From Hoylesella buccalis ATCC 35310 (GTDB taxonomy: Bacteria > Bacteroidota > Bacteroidia > Bacteroidales > Bacteroidaceae), in NCBI RefSeq assembly GCF_000177075.1, contig NZ_ADEG01000090.1, positions 92,193 through 156,192 on the forward strand: a DNA stretch of 64,000 nt, written 5' to 3'. Below the pieces are notes generated by a model. The model did not search any database and was not told the DNA's origin. It saw only the letters and a program-made list of their open reading frames with translations. Position 1 is the first letter of the stretch, and every line of letters starts with the position of its first letter. Shown piece after piece: positions 28,744 to 37,673 of the stretch. A program made the translations under genes and the position numbers.

Positions 28744-30297
28744 TTATCGTTTTCTGGGCGTGAGTGTAATCAGCGGAATGAGCATTTCCTCCATGCTGAT
28801 GCCCCCATGTTGGAAGGTGTCCTTGTAATAGGATACGTAATAATTGTAATTGTTGGGATAGGCAAAGAAAGTGTCGCCCGTGGCAAAAACGTAGCTGGTA
28901 CTGATGTTTGGCGAGGGCAACTGTGCGCTCCGGGGATCTTTAATGGTAAAGACTTCCTTGGCACTGTAACTCAAGTTCTTGCCAAGCTTGTACCTTAGGT
29001 TGGTGTTGGTGTTGCGGTCGCCGATAATCTTGATGGGCTTTGAGGCACGAATACTGCCGTGGTCGGTGGTCAACACCACTTTATAGTCGCTCTGTGAGAG
29101 CAATTTCATCAACTCTGTCATCATGGAATGTCGGAACCAGCTCTTGGTGATGCTGCGATAAGCCGACTCGTTGTTGGCTAACTCGCGCACCATCTTGGAC
29201 TCGGTGCGGGCATGTGACAGCATGTCTATAAAGTTGACCACCAGCACATTCAAGTCGTTCTTCTTGAGTTCATGCAGCTTGTCGAAAAACTTTTCTGCCC
29301 CACTCGAATCGTTCACCTTATTATATGAGAAGCTGTGATGACGACGGTAGCGCTCGATTTGTGTCTGTATGAGCGGCTCTTCATTGAGGTTTTTGCCCTC
29401 CTCCTCGTCTTCATCAACCCACAGATGAGGAAACATTTCGGCTATTTTGTTGGGCATCAGTCCACTGAAGATGGCGTTTCGGGCATACTGTGTGGCCGTA
29501 GGCAAAATGCTCACATATATGTCTTCCTGCATGTCGAACAGGTCGCCAATCTCCTTGGAGATGACCCGCCACTGGTCATAACGAAAGTTGTCGATGACAA
29601 TGAGAAACACTTTCTCGCCAGCATCGAGCAATGGAAAAATCTTGTTCTTAAACAAATCGGGACTCATCATGGGCCTGCTGGTCTGAGAAGGCGCTACCCA
29701 CTCGAGATAATGCTGCTTGATGTATTTGGCAAATCCGAGGTCGGCCTCTTCTTTCTGCATTTGCAACATCTCTGTCATGCTGCTGTCTGTCGAACTCAGT
29801 TCCAGCTCCCAGTGAACCAATCGCTTGTAGATATCCATCCAATCGCCCAATGATTGGCAATTCATAATCTGCATGGAGATGTCTTGAAAACTCTGTTGAT
29901 AGCCCGACTGCGTCACCTCCGTTACAATTTCTTTGCGGTGGATGTTTTTTTTAAGCGCCAGCAAAATCTGGTTGGGGTTCACGGGTTTGATGAGATAGTC
30001 GGCTATTTTTGAACCAATGGCCTGATCCATAATGTTCTCTTCCTCACTCTTGGTCACCATCACGACAGGTGTTGCCGGACTGATTTCCTTGATGCGTTGC
30101 AAGGTTTCCAATCCGGTGAGACCCGGCATCATTTCATCCAACAGCACCAAGTCGAAGGTGTGCTGGCGACACTGGTCGATGGCATCCGATCCATTGCTCA
30201 CCGTCACCACCTGATATCCTTTTTTTTCGAGGAAGATGATGTGTGCGCGAAGCAGTTCAATCTCATCATCTACCCATAACAATAGTCCATTGCTCAT
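28744..30297 (-). CDS. porX: PorX: response regulator with PglZ domain, type IX secretion regulator
   Basis: A 517-residue protein with an N-terminal receiver domain (acid pocket DDE at 10-12, phosphoacceptor D54 in LLDEMMPG, conserved Lys in YLIKPVNP near 104) and a C-terminal PglZ domain of the alkaline-phosphatase superfamily (IVIDNFRYDQW about 231-241, TTDHGSIRASKP about 410-421). PorX with PorY controls type IX secretion genes in Porphyromonas, and its PglZ domain is a phosphodiesterase there. The gene is followed by tsaE and preceded after 2 bp by porW, so both secretion genes share a transcript. Confidence 0.94.
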   Translation of the reverse strand: MSNGLLLWVDDEIELLRAHIIFLEKKGYQVVTVSNGSDAIDQCRQHTFDLVLLDEMMPGLTGLETLQRIKEISPATPVVMVTKSEEENIMDQAIGSKIADYLIKPVNPNQILLALKKNIHRKEIVTEVTQSGYQQSFQDISMQIMNCQSLGDWMDIYKRLVHWELELSSTDSSMTEMLQMQKEEADLGFAKYIKQHYLEWVAPSQTSRPMMSPDLFKNKIFPLLDAGEKVFLIVIDNFRYDQWRVISKEIGDLFDMQEDIYVSILPTATQYARNAIFSGLMPNKIAEMFPHLWVDEDEEEGKNLNEEPLIQTQIERYRRHHSFSYNKVNDSSGAEKFFDKLHELKKNDLNVLVVNFIDMLSHARTESKMVRELANNESAYRSITKSWFRHSMMTELMKLLSQSDYKVVLTTDHGSIRASKPIKIIGDRNTNTNLRYKLGKNLSYSAKEVFTIKDPRSAQLPSPNISTSYVFATGDTFFAYPNNYNYYVSYYKDTFQHGGISMEEMLIPLITLTPRKR

Positions 30298-30299
30298 AA

Positions 30300-33200
30300 T
30301 TAAAATCCTTCTAAATCATAATATTCATCACCTAAGTCGATGACCTTTGGTTCAGCTTTTTTCTTGGCCTTGTCATCCTTGGAAGCTGGTTTGGCGGGCG
30401 TTTTCTGATTGTTCTTTTGAGACTTTTCCTTTGGAGTGTTCTCAAAATAAATAATCGTTTCACCAGGACGTTGCGGCTGTGGCTTGTTGGGAACCGTCTT
30501 AGGTTGCGTTTGCGTTTTCGGCTTTACGGCTGGTGTCTTGGCGTTAGGCACTTTTAAGGGTTGCTCACGGGGAGTGGTTTGCTGCTTTTTAGGCTGGTCG
30601 GCAGGCAGCTGAAGTATGGTTTCGCGCAGAGGAACAGTCTTGTCTTGCGCCTTTGGCAAGGGTGTTTCAGTAGGAATCACCGTGCCACCTTGTTCGTTTT
30701 GCTTCGTTTTTTCCTCTTGCGGAACAACGAGGGTTCCACGATCTACCGGCTCGATTTCGAGGCCATTGTCTATAAAGGTGCCATCATCCAGCAAGTGGTC
30801 TATCTCTTCTACCGATGGCTTGCGCTGCGGTTCGGTAGGTACTTCAGCTGGTTCGGTGAGTAGCTGGAACGTACTAATCTTTAAAGGTGCAAAGTGCTTG
30901 TTATAATATCGGTCATAATCATCATAGCTGAATGTGGTGCCCAGCAATTGAAGATTGGCATCGCTGATGACAAACGAACGCGCCTTACCCACGAGAGAAG
31001 TGAGATTGGTTTGGCGATGGAACGCACGAGCATACTGCAAAGCCTCGTCAAAATTACGGAAGCCGGCTATCTTCATCAAGTGCAAACCAGCATCTTCATC
31101 TATGGTAACATCAAAATTGCGTACCACATAACGGGTAAAATTGTACTTGGCCACCTGGTAGAGCAATTGATTCTCTTGAACCGAATCAGGATGATAGACG
31201 AGCATGAACGTGAACTCCGTGTTTCGTTCGTTGTTGAACTGACGGGCTGCAATGGAGTCACTGTCACTCAACACCGCAGAACGCCGCGACCACACCTCGC
31301 CCATGTCAAACTTACCACCATGCAATCGTCTGCCAGCCTGCACGCCATTGATAATCATGCCAGCCATGTTGCTGAGGCCACTCTCAGGGAATTGTTTCAC
31401 CAGCTTCCGCATATCAGCCAAACAGCCGTCAGCATCACCATTGTTCAACTTACTTAAACCTCCGATGAAAAGGAATTTGTCACGATTGGCACCTAATGGG
31501 AAGCGGGTTGATGAAAGATGTGTATTGCTGTGCACCTCATCGTAGCGATCAGCCTTAAACGCATTGTAGGTGGCCGCATAGAGGGAATCCTCAAGTTGCA
31601 CACCAAACTGCGCGTTCTCACGGAAATGAGGGTCGGTGAGAAGAACGGTCCACTCACTTTTCGGATGTTGCGCCTTGAGCAGCTGTATGTAGCGAGCTGC
31701 AACACCCGACTGCCCCAGCCTTGAATACAACAGGAACAGGTGATAATAAGCTTTGTCTATATGCTCGTAGGAAGGATAGCCATCAACCAGCCGCCGCAGA
31801 GCCTTCTCACTCAACTTCAAATTGTCCAGTTTATCCTTAAAGATAACCCCCGAGTGAAATAATCCATCCATGATTTGGAGATTGCTGGCCGCAACTTGTT
31901 CGGCAGAAAACGGTATCTGCGCCAAATAGTAGGCACGCTTGTGCGGGTCGTTCTGGGCACTATCGGGAACCTGACTGAGTGAATCTGTCACCGTTTCCGC
32001 TTGTTGTAGGGAATCGAGTTGTGATTCTGTCATCTGGTTAGTATCGCCAAACGACACCACCGTTTTATTAGTTCGTTGCCAATTGTCAACGTTTTCACGC
32101 TTTCCCCACAATCGTTCAAAAGCGGTCTTGCCTTGGTTAACAGCCATTTGATTATAAAAATACCATTGGCCATCACCTTGCTTTTGAGGGGTTGGCGTGG
32201 GTGGTCGGTAAGGAGTGTTTCGTTGGTTGTCGAAATAACTGTCATCCCCTCCAGCCATCGAGTTTTGACCATTCTGCTCAGCCAGGCGATCAGCCTCTTC
32301 TCTTTCTTTCTTCTTCAACGCATCAATGACACGGTCGATAGCTGCATAAAGTTTTGGTTTGGGCAGTTTAGCCAGTGCTTGCAGGGAATCTTGCAACGCA
32401 ACAGCATCGGTGTAAGGCACCAGTTCGTCAAGAACTTTCGAGCGATAAGACAGCTCTTCATAATCTTCACGCTCTTTATCCAACAAGCCTATCGCTTCGC
32501 CATAACACCGTTGGGCATCGTTATATTTCTCACGTTCCCAATAAAGATCACCAAGTTTCAGCAGTAGCACACCTTTTTCAATGCCGCTGCGGGTAGCACC
32601 TTTGTTCCCTTTCTCATACGCATCGATAGCTTGGAGGGTATCTTTCTTGGCCAAATAGATATTACCAATGGCATAATAAACCTGATCCAGATAGTCCTTA
32701 TTATTTTCATTGACTGCCATTCGACGCAGTTTGGCAATCATTTTCTTGGCTTGTGTACCCGCCATCACTTCGGTCATGGCAACACGAGCATTGAACTCAA
32801 CCTCGTAAGGGGGATGCTGTCTAAGTACTCGCTGGTATGACTTGTAAGCCTGTTCCTTGTTTCCAACGGCCTCATAGAGCTGCCCTAACAGAAACCACTG
32901 GCGGGCTTTCTGCTTGCGACGCATCTCGTGTTTAATGACTTTGCGGAGATAAGGAATGGCTTTATCGTACTCCTTCGTGTGTAGATAATAGTCGGCATAG
33001 GTATAATCCCACTCTTTTTGCGCCTGCCAGTGAATGGAATCGCGCTGCATGTTGCGAATGACGTCTTCGGCATCGTACAACCAATCTTGCTCAATATAGC
33101 TTTTAGCAAGCCAGGCTCGTGCACGACCATAGATGGAAGGCTGCGACTGATACAGACGACTCATGTATGAAAAGGTTGACGCAGCCTCTTCAAAAGCACC

Positions 33201-33650
33201 CGAATGGAATTGCGAACGCCCCATGAGCATCCACGCTTTCCATAAGAAAGGATTGTATTCTTTCCGACTCAGCCACTCACGATCTTTTGCTGTCTTTCGC
33301 TTTCCTGGATTCCACTCAGGTCTACGCTTGATGCTATGCAACTTGATTGCCTTCTGAGATTTCTCAATGGCGCGGTCAAAGTTGGCCTTACCAAGCTCAC
33401 GGCTCTTTTTATTTCCAACAGGATAGAGAGGAAGCATTTCGGTAAAGTTGTCTCGATGTCCATTCTCTTTTTCCAATGAGCCATCAATATAGGCAACCGA
33501 ACCATTGTAATAGATGTTGTACCGAGCGGTAAACGAATGCCACCATCTACTCTTGGCAGTGTTTTTCTGCGTAGAGCAACCTGCCAATGACAACAATAAA
33601 GCTATCAACGGCACAGCCAAAGTGATATTTTTAAGATGGTGAGACCTCAC
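30300..33650 (-). CDS. porW: PorW/SprE-like TPR lipoprotein, type IX secretion
   Basis: A 1116-residue lipoprotein (lipobox LAGC, Cys25). TPR-like helical repeats fill about residues 130-800 (for example AYKSYQRVLRQHPPYEVEFNAR and QAIDAYEKG). The last 230 residues are a low-complexity, Pro/Lys/Gln-rich tail ending in DEYYDLEGF. The start (SRWWHSFTARYNIYYNG) is the usual PorW/SprE beginning. PorW is needed for a working type IX secretion system, which fits the C10 protease with a sorting-type tail at 14.9 kb. Its first 20 bases overlap the end of the metal permease gene. Confidence 0.9.
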   Translation of the reverse strand: MRSHHLKNITLAVPLIALLLSLAGCSTQKNTAKSRWWHSFTARYNIYYNGSVAYIDGSLEKENGHRDNFTEMLPLYPVGNKKSRELGKANFDRAIEKSQKAIKLHSIKRRPEWNPGKRKTAKDREWLSRKEYNPFLWKAWMLMGRSQFHSGAFEEAASTFSYMSRLYQSQPSIYGRARAWLAKSYIEQDWLYDAEDVIRNMQRDSIHWQAQKEWDYTYADYYLHTKEYDKAIPYLRKVIKHEMRRKQKARQWFLLGQLYEAVGNKEQAYKSYQRVLRQHPPYEVEFNARVAMTEVMAGTQAKKMIAKLRRMAVNENNKDYLDQVYYAIGNIYLAKKDTLQAIDAYEKGNKGATRSGIEKGVLLLKLGDLYWEREKYNDAQRCYGEAIGLLDKEREDYEELSYRSKVLDELVPYTDAVALQDSLQALAKLPKPKLYAAIDRVIDALKKKEREEADRLAEQNGQNSMAGGDDSYFDNQRNTPYRPPTPTPQKQGDGQWYFYNQMAVNQGKTAFERLWGKRENVDNWQRTNKTVVSFGDTNQMTESQLDSLQQAETVTDSLSQVPDSAQNDPHKRAYYLAQIPFSAEQVAASNLQIMDGLFHSGVIFKDKLDNLKLSEKALRRLVDGYPSYEHIDKAYYHLFLLYSRLGQSGVAARYIQLLKAQHPKSEWTVLLTDPHFRENAQFGVQLEDSLYAATYNAFKADRYDEVHSNTHLSSTRFPLGANRDKFLFIGGLSKLNNGDADGCLADMRKLVKQFPESGLSNMAGMIINGVQAGRRLHGGKFDMGEVWSRRSAVLSDSDSIAARQFNNERNTEFTFMLVYHPDSVQENQLLYQVAKYNFTRYVVRNFDVTIDEDAGLHLMKIAGFRNFDEALQYARAFHRQTNLTSLVGKARSFVISDANLQLLGTTFSYDDYDRYYNKHFAPLKISTFQLLTEPAEVPTEPQRKPSVEEIDHLLDDGTFIDNGLEIEPVDRGTLVVPQEEKTKQNEQGGTVIPTETPLPKAQDKTVPLRETILQLPADQPKKQQTTPREQPLKVPNAKTPAVKPKTQTQPKTVPNKPQPQRPGETIIYFENTPKEKSQKNNQKTPAKPASKDDKAKKKAEPKVIDLGDEYYDLEGF

Positions 33651-34461
33651 GTTGGTTAAACTTGAATATAAGGACTTTTATTGCCTTTAACAAGGCATAA
33701 ATGATGATACTGACAAAAATGATGGCTGCTCCTGATGGAATGTTCAGCAAATAACCGAATGTCAAGCCTAACAAACAATCCACCCACCCCACCAAAATGC
33801 TGTATACGATGATTCGCTTGTAGCTATATGTAAACAGATTGGCTGTCATCTGGGGAATGGTCAACAGACTGATGGCCAAGACAACTCCAACCATACGGAG
33901 TGTGGAAACGATGGTCATGGCAATTAATATCATCATCATGTATTCGATGGCTGATACGGGGAGCTTTTGCGAACGGGCGAAACATGGATCGAAGGCTACG
34001 CTCAAAATAGGACGAAAGAGCAATGTGAATATGGCGAGTAACAACAAAGAAAGCACGGCAAGCAACAACAGATCACCACGGGAAATGGTTAAAATGTTGC
34101 CAAAAAGGAACGATGGAAGGTCGGGCATGAACCCCGGTGTCAAAAAACAACAGATGATACCCACGCTCATACCGAAGGTCCAGAACAGAGCAATAGCAGA
34201 ATCTTCACGCGCATCACTACGATGTGACATCCACTGAATGCCGCATGCACTGAAGATGGCGAACAGCATGGCCGACACAATAGGATTGAAACCCAAGAAC
34301 ACCCCCAAGCCAATACCGCCAAACGACGCATGCGTGATGCCGCCACTGATGAACACCAGTCGACGCGTTACAATGTATGTACCGATGAAGCCACACACGA
34401 TACTGGCCAAAAGTGAACCTAATAGGGCATTTTGAAAAAACGTATAATGCAGAATGTTCAT
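33631..34461 (-). CDS. znuB: ABC-3 family metal permease (ZnuB-like)
   Basis: A 276-residue inner-membrane permease with about eight segments. FISGGITHASFGGIGLGVFLG (about residues 37-57) and VRM-like VSTLRMVGVVLAISLLTIPQMTA (about 180-202) are hallmarks of the ABC-3 family that moves zinc, manganese or iron. It has no binding-protein or ATPase gene beside it; the znuA/znuC-like pair at 3.8-5.4 kb lacks a permease, so the three probably form one transporter. The gene overlaps porW by 20 bp and follows the next gene after 2 bp. Confidence 0.92.
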   Translation of the reverse strand: MNILHYTFFQNALLGSLLASIVCGFIGTYIVTRRLVFISGGITHASFGGIGLGVFLGFNPIVSAMLFAIFSACGIQWMSHRSDAREDSAIALFWTFGMSVGIICCFLTPGFMPDLPSFLFGNILTISRGDLLLLAVLSLLLLAIFTLLFRPILSVAFDPCFARSQKLPVSAIEYMMMILIAMTIVSTLRMVGVVLAISLLTIPQMTANLFTYSYKRIIVYSILVGWVDCLLGLTFGYLLNIPSGAAIIFVSIIIYALLKAIKVLIFKFNQREVSPS

Positions 34462-34463
34462 GG

Positions 34464-34853
34464 CTATTGATTGGAAATAAGCATGATGACCTCGTCCTTC
34501 AGTTGGTTAGGAAGGTGGATGTCCCGCAATATAAGACTTCTGTTCCAATCCTTCACTTCCTCTTGTTTCATGGAGTAGAGCACTTCGGTGAATTCATTGG
34601 CCTCCTCATCTGTGAACTGATCAGACGGTTTTCCTTTAAAGCGGTCCAGTTCTTCGTCATCAAAGTATTCGATATCTTTCGTTGCAGCCTCCATCATACA
34701 CACTTGCTCACACATCTCGTCAACGCCATTACAGGTGGCACATGAACTGGTTGGCATGTGGACAGGTTCTTTGTCCTCACCTCGTTTAGTTGCAAAGATA
34801 CCAAATAGTGCGGCCAGCAGGATTAAACCTAATAGGATAAGTATGACTGTCAT
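34464..34853 (-). CDS. Small single-pass membrane protein with Cys cluster, unrecognised
   Basis: A 129-residue protein with one N-terminal membrane helix (MTVILILLGLILLAALFGIF) and then SCATCNGVDEMCEQVCM (about residues 37-53), a Cys-x2-Cys and Cys-x3-Cys pair that could bind a metal or FeS centre. The rest is acidic and helical. It sits between aroA (5 bp) and the metal permease (2 bp). I do not recognise the family; a link to metal handling is only inferred from the cysteines and the neighbour. Confidence 0.75.
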   Translation of the reverse strand: MTVILILLGLILLAALFGIFATKRGEDKEPVHMPTSSCATCNGVDEMCEQVCMMEAATKDIEYFDDEELDRFKGKPSDQFTDEEANEFTEVLYSMKQEEVKDWNRSLILRDIHLPNQLKDEVIMLISNQ

Positions 34854-34858
34854 AATGG

Positions 34859-36127
34859 CTAAATATGATGAACCGTATTGATTTCCTTTATCTGAAAACC
34901 CACATGACGCATGTCATCCCAAAAATGCGGGTAAGACTTTGATACGACTTCCGGATGATTGATGCGCAAACCAGGGAAATTGATCGCTGCTGGTGCGAAG
35001 GCCATGGCCATGCGATGGTCTTCGTATGTATCGATGGGTTCAAAAGTAGGTTCGCATTTTTCACCATCCCAGAAGAGCTCACTGCCATTCTGATCCTTGA
35101 TGACATATCCCAACTTGCGCAGCTCAGTCTTCAAAGCCTCAATGCGATTTGTTTCCTTGATCAGCAAAGAAGACAAGCCTGTAAACAGAAACGGTATGTC
35201 GAGTACCGCACAGCATACTGCGAATGTCTGTGCCAAATCGGGCGAATTGATAAAATCGTACTCCAATTTCGGCAACGTCCTGACATGTCGCGTGATACGT
35301 ATGCCCCCCGTACGTGGGTCGTCACCATCTTCTACAACTGTCTTGACACTGAGCAAAGAGAAAAGATATCGCGCCACAGAATCACCTTGCTTCGACCCAT
35401 CGGTCAGTCCTTTCAACATGAACGTGTTATCACGATGACTGGACAAGGCCAGAATTTCATACCAATACGAAGCCGCACTCCAATCACTTTCTATGTAATA
35501 TTCGTGCGGTTGATAGGGAGTTGGCTTGACGGCAAGCGTGTCAATGTCGCTCCATTCAGCCTCTGCGCCGAACTGTTGCATAACCCATAGCGTCAGGTCG
35601 ATATAGGAACGCGACGCCAAAGTTCCCGTCAGTTTCAGTTCAAGTCCATCCTTCAACACGGACCCAATCATCAACAAGGCCGAAATGTATTGCGAACTGA
35701 CATCGCCTGGCATCTCCAGATAACCGCCTTTTAAAGGTTTGCCTTTAATGCGTAGTGGCGGAAAACCTTCTTGTTCGGTATATTCAATATCCGCACCAAA
35801 ATAGCGTAAAGCATCTACCAACGGCCCAATAGGGCGATGTTTCATCCGCTCTGTTCCCGTGATGACATGTTCTCCTCCACGGACAGCTAAGTAAGCCGTC
35901 AGGAATCGCATGGCTGTACCAGCCGCTTTGACATCTATCACTCGCGGCATGTTCTTGAGAGCATCGATGACAACTTGCGTATCATCGCAATCGGAGAGAT
36001 TCTCGGGACTAATCTTTCCGCCCGAAAGAGCATTGATGATCAATGCCCTGTTGCTCACGCTTTTAGATGCAGGCAACTTGATGGTATGGTTGAAACAGCT
36101 GGGTGCCGTGATTTCATATTGTGTCAT
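34859..36127 (-). CDS. aroA: 3-phosphoshikimate 1-carboxyvinyltransferase (EPSP synthase)
   Basis: A 422-residue cytosolic enzyme that transfers enolpyruvate from PEP to shikimate-3-phosphate, the sixth step of chorismate synthesis. KLPASKSVSNRALIINAL (about residues 18-35) binds shikimate-3-phosphate, AAGTAMRFLTAYLAV (about 63-77) corresponds to the NAGT region with a conservative change, and YEDHRMAMAFAPAA (about 365-378) is the C-terminal signature. This is the shorter Bacteroidetes type. It opens the run aroA, Cys-rich protein, znuB, porW, porX, tsaE. Confidence 0.95.
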   Translation of the reverse strand: MTQYEITAPSCFNHTIKLPASKSVSNRALIINALSGGKISPENLSDCDDTQVVIDALKNMPRVIDVKAAGTAMRFLTAYLAVRGGEHVITGTERMKHRPIGPLVDALRYFGADIEYTEQEGFPPLRIKGKPLKGGYLEMPGDVSSQYISALLMIGSVLKDGLELKLTGTLASRSYIDLTLWVMQQFGAEAEWSDIDTLAVKPTPYQPHEYYIESDWSAASYWYEILALSSHRDNTFMLKGLTDGSKQGDSVARYLFSLLSVKTVVEDGDDPRTGGIRITRHVRTLPKLEYDFINSPDLAQTFAVCCAVLDIPFLFTGLSSLLIKETNRIEALKTELRKLGYVIKDQNGSELFWDGEKCEPTFEPIDTYEDHRMAMAFAPAAINFPGLRINHPEVVSKSYPHFWDDMRHVGFQIKEINTVHHI

Positions 36128-36135
36128 CTTTACCT

Positions 36136-37284
36136 TTAGTTAATTGTTTGTATGGGCAGATCTAACACCTCGTCACTCTCCTCCTTGGCAGCTCGGCTGG
36201 TTGACCTGTTTTTCTTTGGGCCTGGAATCAACGGACTATAATACAATACCTGACGAATACGATGCTTTTGGTCGGGTGACAAGTAAAAACCAAATCCTAT
36301 GGCATAGTCCATGATGTTAGTTGATTCAAACTGTTGTCCTTGGCAATTTTCTCTCTTCACCAGTTCTTTAATGTCGATGTTCTTGCTGGGAGCATTCTTC
36401 AAATAGTCATTCAACCAGCTGTCATACGCTACTTTATTATAGGAAGGCGTATCCTTGCAATGGTCAGAGTCGTGACAATCATCAACAGCTTCATAACCTC
36501 CATGAGCCTTGTTCTCTGAAAACGTGTGATACAGTCCCAAGTAATGACCCAATTCATGCGCCAAGGTCACATTCACATCGGTGGAAACATATTGATATCC
36601 TCTACGTCCTTTGTCGTTTAAGACATAGCGGGTGGACTCTGAATTGATGTAGGTGCTGTTGATGGAAGAGCAATAAGCATAATTCAAGTTGCGCTTGGTC
36701 AAATGTTTTTGACGAACAGATTCAAGACCAGAGATGGTAGAATCACTCTTCGACACATACGGTAAGTGACTAACGCCCAAAGTCTGTCCATCTTTGTCTT
36801 TCGTGAAATGATACAGCATCACGTTGATGTATTCATTGGGATCCCAGATATACTTGACATTCTTTCCCGAATTGTCATTCATAAACTCTTTGGGATTGAT
36901 GGGATAAGCGCCGGTATATTTCACATATTCCACTCCAGGGGTTACCAGTTCCTTGCCTGATTCATCATATTGTGCCAGAAAAAAATGCACGCGTATGCGC
37001 TCACTCTTCCCATAGACACCACCCTGAAACAACTCATTGACGTTCCTCACAATGGCTTGCAAACGTGAAACAGGGACATATTGTGTGGCATCTTCCGCAT
37101 CCTGGTACAAAACGTGGAAGATGATGGGCAGTCGATAGACATACTCATCATCAATTGCCGTCTGCGTATCGTCATCGTCCTCATCCACTACCTCATTCTG
37201 CGTTTTCCGCTCCAGCCCATCATCTTGACTACAAGAAAAAAACGTGAAGCAAAACAACAGAAAAATATATGTATATCGTTGCAT
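36136..37284 (-). CDS. Zinc metalloprotease lipoprotein (M43/pappalysin-like)
   Basis: A 382-residue lipoprotein (lipobox at Cys18, FFSC). The zinc site HELGHYLGLYH (about residues 250-260) has the metzincin HExxHxxGxxH form and the Met-turn follows in TNIMDYAIGFG. The match is to Bacteroides zinc-dependent metalloproteinase lipoproteins near the M43 family. I use the ATG at 37284, which starts the signal peptide MQRYTYIFLLFCFTFFSC; the promoter element at 37309-37316 rules out the start at 37311. Confidence 0.9.
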   Translation of the reverse strand: MQRYTYIFLLFCFTFFSCSQDDGLERKTQNEVVDEDDDDTQTAIDDEYVYRLPIIFHVLYQDAEDATQYVPVSRLQAIVRNVNELFQGGVYGKSERIRVHFFLAQYDESGKELVTPGVEYVKYTGAYPINPKEFMNDNSGKNVKYIWDPNEYINVMLYHFTKDKDGQTLGVSHLPYVSKSDSTISGLESVRQKHLTKRNLNYAYCSSINSTYINSESTRYVLNDKGRRGYQYVSTDVNVTLAHELGHYLGLYHTFSENKAHGGYEAVDDCHDSDHCKDTPSYNKVAYDSWLNDYLKNAPSKNIDIKELVKRENCQGQQFESTNIMDYAIGFGFYLSPDQKHRIRQVLYYSPLIPGPKKNRSTSRAAKEESDEVLDLPIQTIN

Positions 37285-37308
37285 GAAAATAATCTCTATT
37301 GATTCATG

Positions 37309-37316
37309 CAAAGTTA
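37309..37316 (-). promoter_or_regulatory. Promoter -7 element for the metalloprotease lipoprotein
   Basis: TAACTTTG on the minus strand, 25 nt upstream of the ATG at 37284. Confidence 0.5.
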
Positions 37317-37408
37317 CTAAAAAAAATGAGTGAAGGCAAACGCTTTTAAACGATATCTACATGAATCCATGTAAATTAAACATTTTAAAACAAAAAAGGA
37401 AACATAAA

Positions 37409-37440
37409 TTTGCAGATATGCCACGAAGTCACTATCTTTG
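37409..37440 (+). promoter_or_regulatory. Promoter of the tRNA-Pro gene
   Basis: TTTG (37409-37412), exactly 20 nt, TATCTTTG (37433-37440), a full match to the Bacteroidetes consensus, 20 nt before the tRNA. It is absent from the right-hand tRNA copy, which shows that the left copy is the native, functional gene. Confidence 0.8.
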
Positions 37441-37460
37441 CAGCACTTTTAGAAAATGAT

Positions 37461-37533
37461 CGGGATTTGGCGCAGTTGGTAGCGCACACGTCTGGGGGGC
37501 GCGAGGTCGCTGGTTCGAGTCCAGTAATCCCGA
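37461..37533 (+). tRNA. tRNA-Pro (anticodon GGG)
   Basis: A 73-nt cloverleaf: acceptor CGGGATT/AATCCCG, D-stem GCGC/GCGC, anticodon stem CACGT/GCGCG with one A-C mismatch, loop CTGGGGG with anticodon GGG, T-stem GCTGG/CCAGT with loop TTCGAGT, discriminator A. CCA is not encoded. The 3' part is the target of the adjoining integrative element. Confidence 0.93.
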
Positions 37534-37620
37534 CATAAAGGTAAAGAGCTGTTAATCATTGATTACAGCTCTTTTTTCTTTTCCGTTTTACTATCGTAAG
37601 TTTTGGTGAAATTGGGTAAT
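37463..37620 (+). repeat. Left attachment region (attL) direct repeat
   Basis: This 158-bp segment recurs at 52855-53006 with about nine mismatches and a 6-bp deletion in the tRNA part. Positions 37491-37539 and 52877-52925 are identical over 49 bp and probably contain the crossover site. The repeat spans the 3' part of the tRNA, its terminator and some 45 bp beyond. Confidence 0.9.
37543..37578 (+). terminator. Terminator of tRNA-Pro
   Basis: Stem AAAGAGCTGT-AATC / GATTACAGCTCTTT with one bulged T, followed by six T. It is duplicated at 52928-52965 as part of attR. Confidence 0.88.
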
Positions 37621-37644
37621 ATTACCTCTTTTTCCCCCCTCTCA

Positions 37645-37664
37645 TGTAAACCCAGATGTAAACC
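37645..37664 (+). promoter_or_regulatory. Left arm-type integrase site
   Basis: Two direct copies of TGTAAACC with a 12-bp period (37645 and 37657), ending 9 bp before the integrase ATG. The same pair, one copy with a T at the last base, lies at 52796-52815 just inside attR. Confidence 0.55.
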
Positions 37665-37673
37665 AGGATTTAT

